A stretch of DNA of 64,000 nt, taken from NCBI RefSeq assembly GCF_001590965.1, contig NZ_BCTW01000017.1, positions 50,545 through 114,544 on the forward strand, read 5' to 3'. Below are positions 62,566 through 64,000 of this stretch, one piece after another. The number at the start of each line of letters is the position of its first letter. Positions within the stretch are counted from its first letter, which is position 1. Source of the DNA: Novosphingobium lentum NBRC 107847. GTDB taxonomy: Bacteria; Pseudomonadota; Alphaproteobacteria; Sphingomonadales; Sphingomonadaceae. The position numbers and the translations under genes were made by a program. The notes beneath the pieces are model-generated. The model was not told where the DNA came from, did not search any database, and saw nothing but the letters and a program-made list of their open reading frames with translations.

Positions 62566-63579
62566 ATGCATCGCGTCGCGCTCATCGGTTTCGGTCTGGC
62601 CGGAAAGGCGTTTCACGCCCCGTTGATCGCCAGCACCGACGGCCTCGCGCTCGCCGCCGTGGTCACCTCGCGCCGGGCCGAGGTCATGGCCGAGTATCCC
62701 GCCGCGCAGGTATCGCCCGATCTCGACGCGGTGCTGGCCGATCCTGCCATCGCGCTGGTCGTGCTGGCCAGCCCCGACCATCTCCACGCGCCGCAGGCGC
62801 TGGCCGCGCTCGATGCGGGCAAGCATGTCGTGATCGACAAGCCGTTCGCGCCCACGCTGGCCGAGGCGCGTGCCATCGCGGTGCGGGCGGCAGAGCGAGG
62901 CCTGTTGCTGTCGATCTTCCACAACCGCCGCTGGGACGCCGATTTCCTCACCTTGCGGCGCCTGATCGCGGCTGGCGAACTGGGTGAGGTGATCGAACTG
63001 GAAAGCCGGTTCGACCGCTTTCGCCCCGACATCGGCGAACGCTGGAAGGACCGGCGTGCCGGCGGGGTGTGGCAGGATATCGGACCCCACCTGATCGACC
63101 AGGCGTTGCAACTGTTCGGTCGTCCCGAGGCGATCAGCGCCGATCTCGCCATGCTCAAGCCGGGCGGCAGCGCCAACGATTATGCGCAGGCCGTGCTGCG
63201 CTATCCCGGCCGCCGGTTGACGCTGCACATCGCGCAGACCGTGCCCGATCACGCGCTGCGACTGGCGGTGCACGGCACGACAGCCAGCTTCGTCAAGCAC
63301 GGGCTCGATCCGCAGGAAGACCAGTCCAGGGCGGGGATGCGCCCGACCGATCCCGCCTGGGGCGTGGACCCGTCCCCCGGCCGCCTGACCCGCAGCGACG
63401 GCAGCGTCGCCATCGTGCCGCTGGAGCGCGGCGACTATGGCGCCTTTTACCGCGGCATGGCCCGGGCGCTGTCGGGCGGGGGCGAATTGCCGGTCGGCGT
63501 CGATGACGCGCTCGCGGTGATGGAAGTGCTGGAAGCCGGCATCGCCAGCAGTACGCAACGGCGTGAGGTTGTGCTTTGA
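62566..63579 (+). CDS. Gfo/Idh/MocA family oxidoreductase
   Basis: A 337-residue NAD(P)-dependent oxidoreductase acting on sugars or sugar nucleotides. N-terminal Rossmann HRVALIGFGLAGKAFHAPLI, then VVLASPDHLHAPQALAALDAGKHVVIDKPFAPTLAEA (the conserved D-K-P) and the C-terminal substrate domain with WKDRRAGGVWQDIGPHLIDQAL, where the conserved His and Asp lie. Very similar in outline to YdgJ/scyllo-inositol dehydrogenase-like enzymes. Substrate unknown. Confidence 0.9.
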   Translation: MHRVALIGFGLAGKAFHAPLIASTDGLALAAVVTSRRAEVMAEYPAAQVSPDLDAVLADPAIALVVLASPDHLHAPQALAALDAGKHVVIDKPFAPTLAEARAIAVRAAERGLLLSIFHNRRWDADFLTLRRLIAAGELGEVIELESRFDRFRPDIGERWKDRRAGGVWQDIGPHLIDQALQLFGRPEAISADLAMLKPGGSANDYAQAVLRYPGRRLTLHIAQTVPDHALRLAVHGTTASFVKHGLDPQEDQSRAGMRPTDPAWGVDPSPGRLTRSDGSVAIVPLERGDYGAFYRGMARALSGGGELPVGVDDALAVMEVLEAGIASSTQRREVVL

Positions 63580-63703
63580 TCGCAGCGAATGGCGTTGACC
63601 GCGCGCCGACGCTGCAGCTACAACGAAGGCTGGTCGGCAGCGGTAGCAACCCCGTCCCGTCCCGGCCCGGCCCGGCATCCCTCCATCCGGCCCTTCCCCC
63701 ACT

Positions 63704-63732
63704 CCGCTCATCCTGAGCCTGTCGAAGGATGC
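63704..63732 (+). repeat. 29-base inverted repeat, left arm
   Basis: Begins CCGCTCATCCTGAGCCTGTC. Its perfect reverse complement is at 63841-63869. Same family as the repeats at 51263 and 52058. Confidence 0.92.
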
Positions 63733-63840
63733 TGGCCAGCGGTGGCGTTCGGGGGCGTGGAGTTCAGGCCTGCAGGTGTGATGGCGCGCCGGCATCCGCA
63801 GGCGGCGATGGCCATTGCCCGTCTGATCGACCGGCGGCTG

Positions 63841-63869
63841 GCATCCTTCGACAGGCTCAGGATGAGCGG
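63841..63869 (-). repeat. 29-base inverted repeat, right arm
   Basis: Perfect reverse complement of 63704-63732, 108 bases from it. The pair could fold into a long hairpin or mark a small mobile element. Confidence 0.92.
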
Positions 63870-63912
63870 GGTGGGGGGATGAGCGGGGTAGGGGGATGAG
63901 CGGGGCTGGGGC
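63862..63912 (+). repeat. Tandem 17-base repeat, three copies
   Basis: Three consecutive units beginning ATGAGCGGGG (63862, 63879, 63896) that differ only in the following G-rich bases. Confidence 0.85.
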
Positions 63913-64000
63913 GACAGGCTCCGACCGGCGACCAGCCGACCGGCTCAGGATGAACCGGTCGGCTGGTACGGGCCGCTTTCCATCGTCCGCGCGCTTACTT

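Larger units (their letters stand above)
63580..64000. other. Gene-free, repeat-rich end of the window
   Basis: No gene is supported. It holds a perfect 29-base inverted repeat, a three-copy 17-base tandem repeat and further CCGACCGGCT-type fragments. The open frames here translate repeat DNA (SFDRLRMSG). Confidence 0.6.

Noticed and set aside
59478..62585. 1035-residue minus-strand open frame opposite the dehydrogenase and epimerase genes
   Set aside because: Low-complexity antisense translation of two clear enzymes.
1..64000. CRISPR array or insertion sequence
   Set aside because: No regularly spaced direct repeats with unique spacers, and no transposase gene, were seen.

Overview
The window looks like chromosomal DNA of an alphaproteobacterium, most likely Sphingomonadales (Sphingomonas/Novosphingobium type). 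This is inferred from the high GC, a TonB-dependent receptor, the ku-ligD, ftsE-ftsX, hisC-tyrA and metX-metW pairs, and short intergenic repeats with the core TCCTTCGACAGGCTCAGGA. No 16S rRNA is present, so the genus is not proven.

Layout. 0.1-4.5 kb: TonB receptor plus a secreted CocE/NonD (S15-like) hydrolase. 4.5-9.5 kb, minus strand: L,D-transpeptidase, small lipoprotein, and the two-gene NHEJ module ligD-ku. 10.0-34.3 kb, plus strand: a LuxR-type regulator with a degenerate receiver domain, then a 20-gene, tightly coupled operon for an extracellular contractile injection system (eCIS, Afp/PVC-like phage-tail-derived particle). It encodes sheath, tube, hub chaperone, Pvc16-family terminator, AAA+ ATPase, baseplate hub, spike, PAAR-like tip, gp25, two J-type wedge proteins and a tail-I-like protein. 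It ends with a DUF6519/beta-helix protein, a DUF4157 protein and an orphan protein that shares a short N-terminal element with the DUF4157 protein. The last two are candidate cargo. No tape-measure, classical tail-fibre or lysis gene could be recognised. This is the most interesting part of the window.

34.3-38.1 kb, minus strand: c-type cytochrome, TPR lipoprotein-like protein, cytochrome b561-YceI fusion and YceI, with a (GGTGA)5 repeat next to the yceI ribosome site. 38.3-45.1 kb: DUF72 protein, a phosphotransferase/DUF7064 operon beside a decayed TonB receptor, a MarR-GntR fusion regulator and a GH76 mannanase-like enzyme. 45.6 kb: tRNA-Leu(GAG). 45.8-51.2 kb: zinc-ribbon protein, ftsE, ftsX, ElyC/YdcF-like, PlsC-like, Nramp-related transporter. 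51.4-52.0 kb: a lower-GC orphan gene between inverted intergenic repeats.

52.1-56.1 kb: amino-acid biosynthesis (tyrA-hisC divergent from metX-metW). 56.1-64.0 kb: nucleotide-sugar genes (wecC, wecB, a MarR-like regulator, a TviB/WbpA-type dehydrogenase, a UDP-glucuronate-epimerase-like gene) and a Gfo/Idh/MocA oxidoreductase. These probably supply precursors for a surface polysaccharide. The end of the window is a repeat-rich, gene-free stretch.
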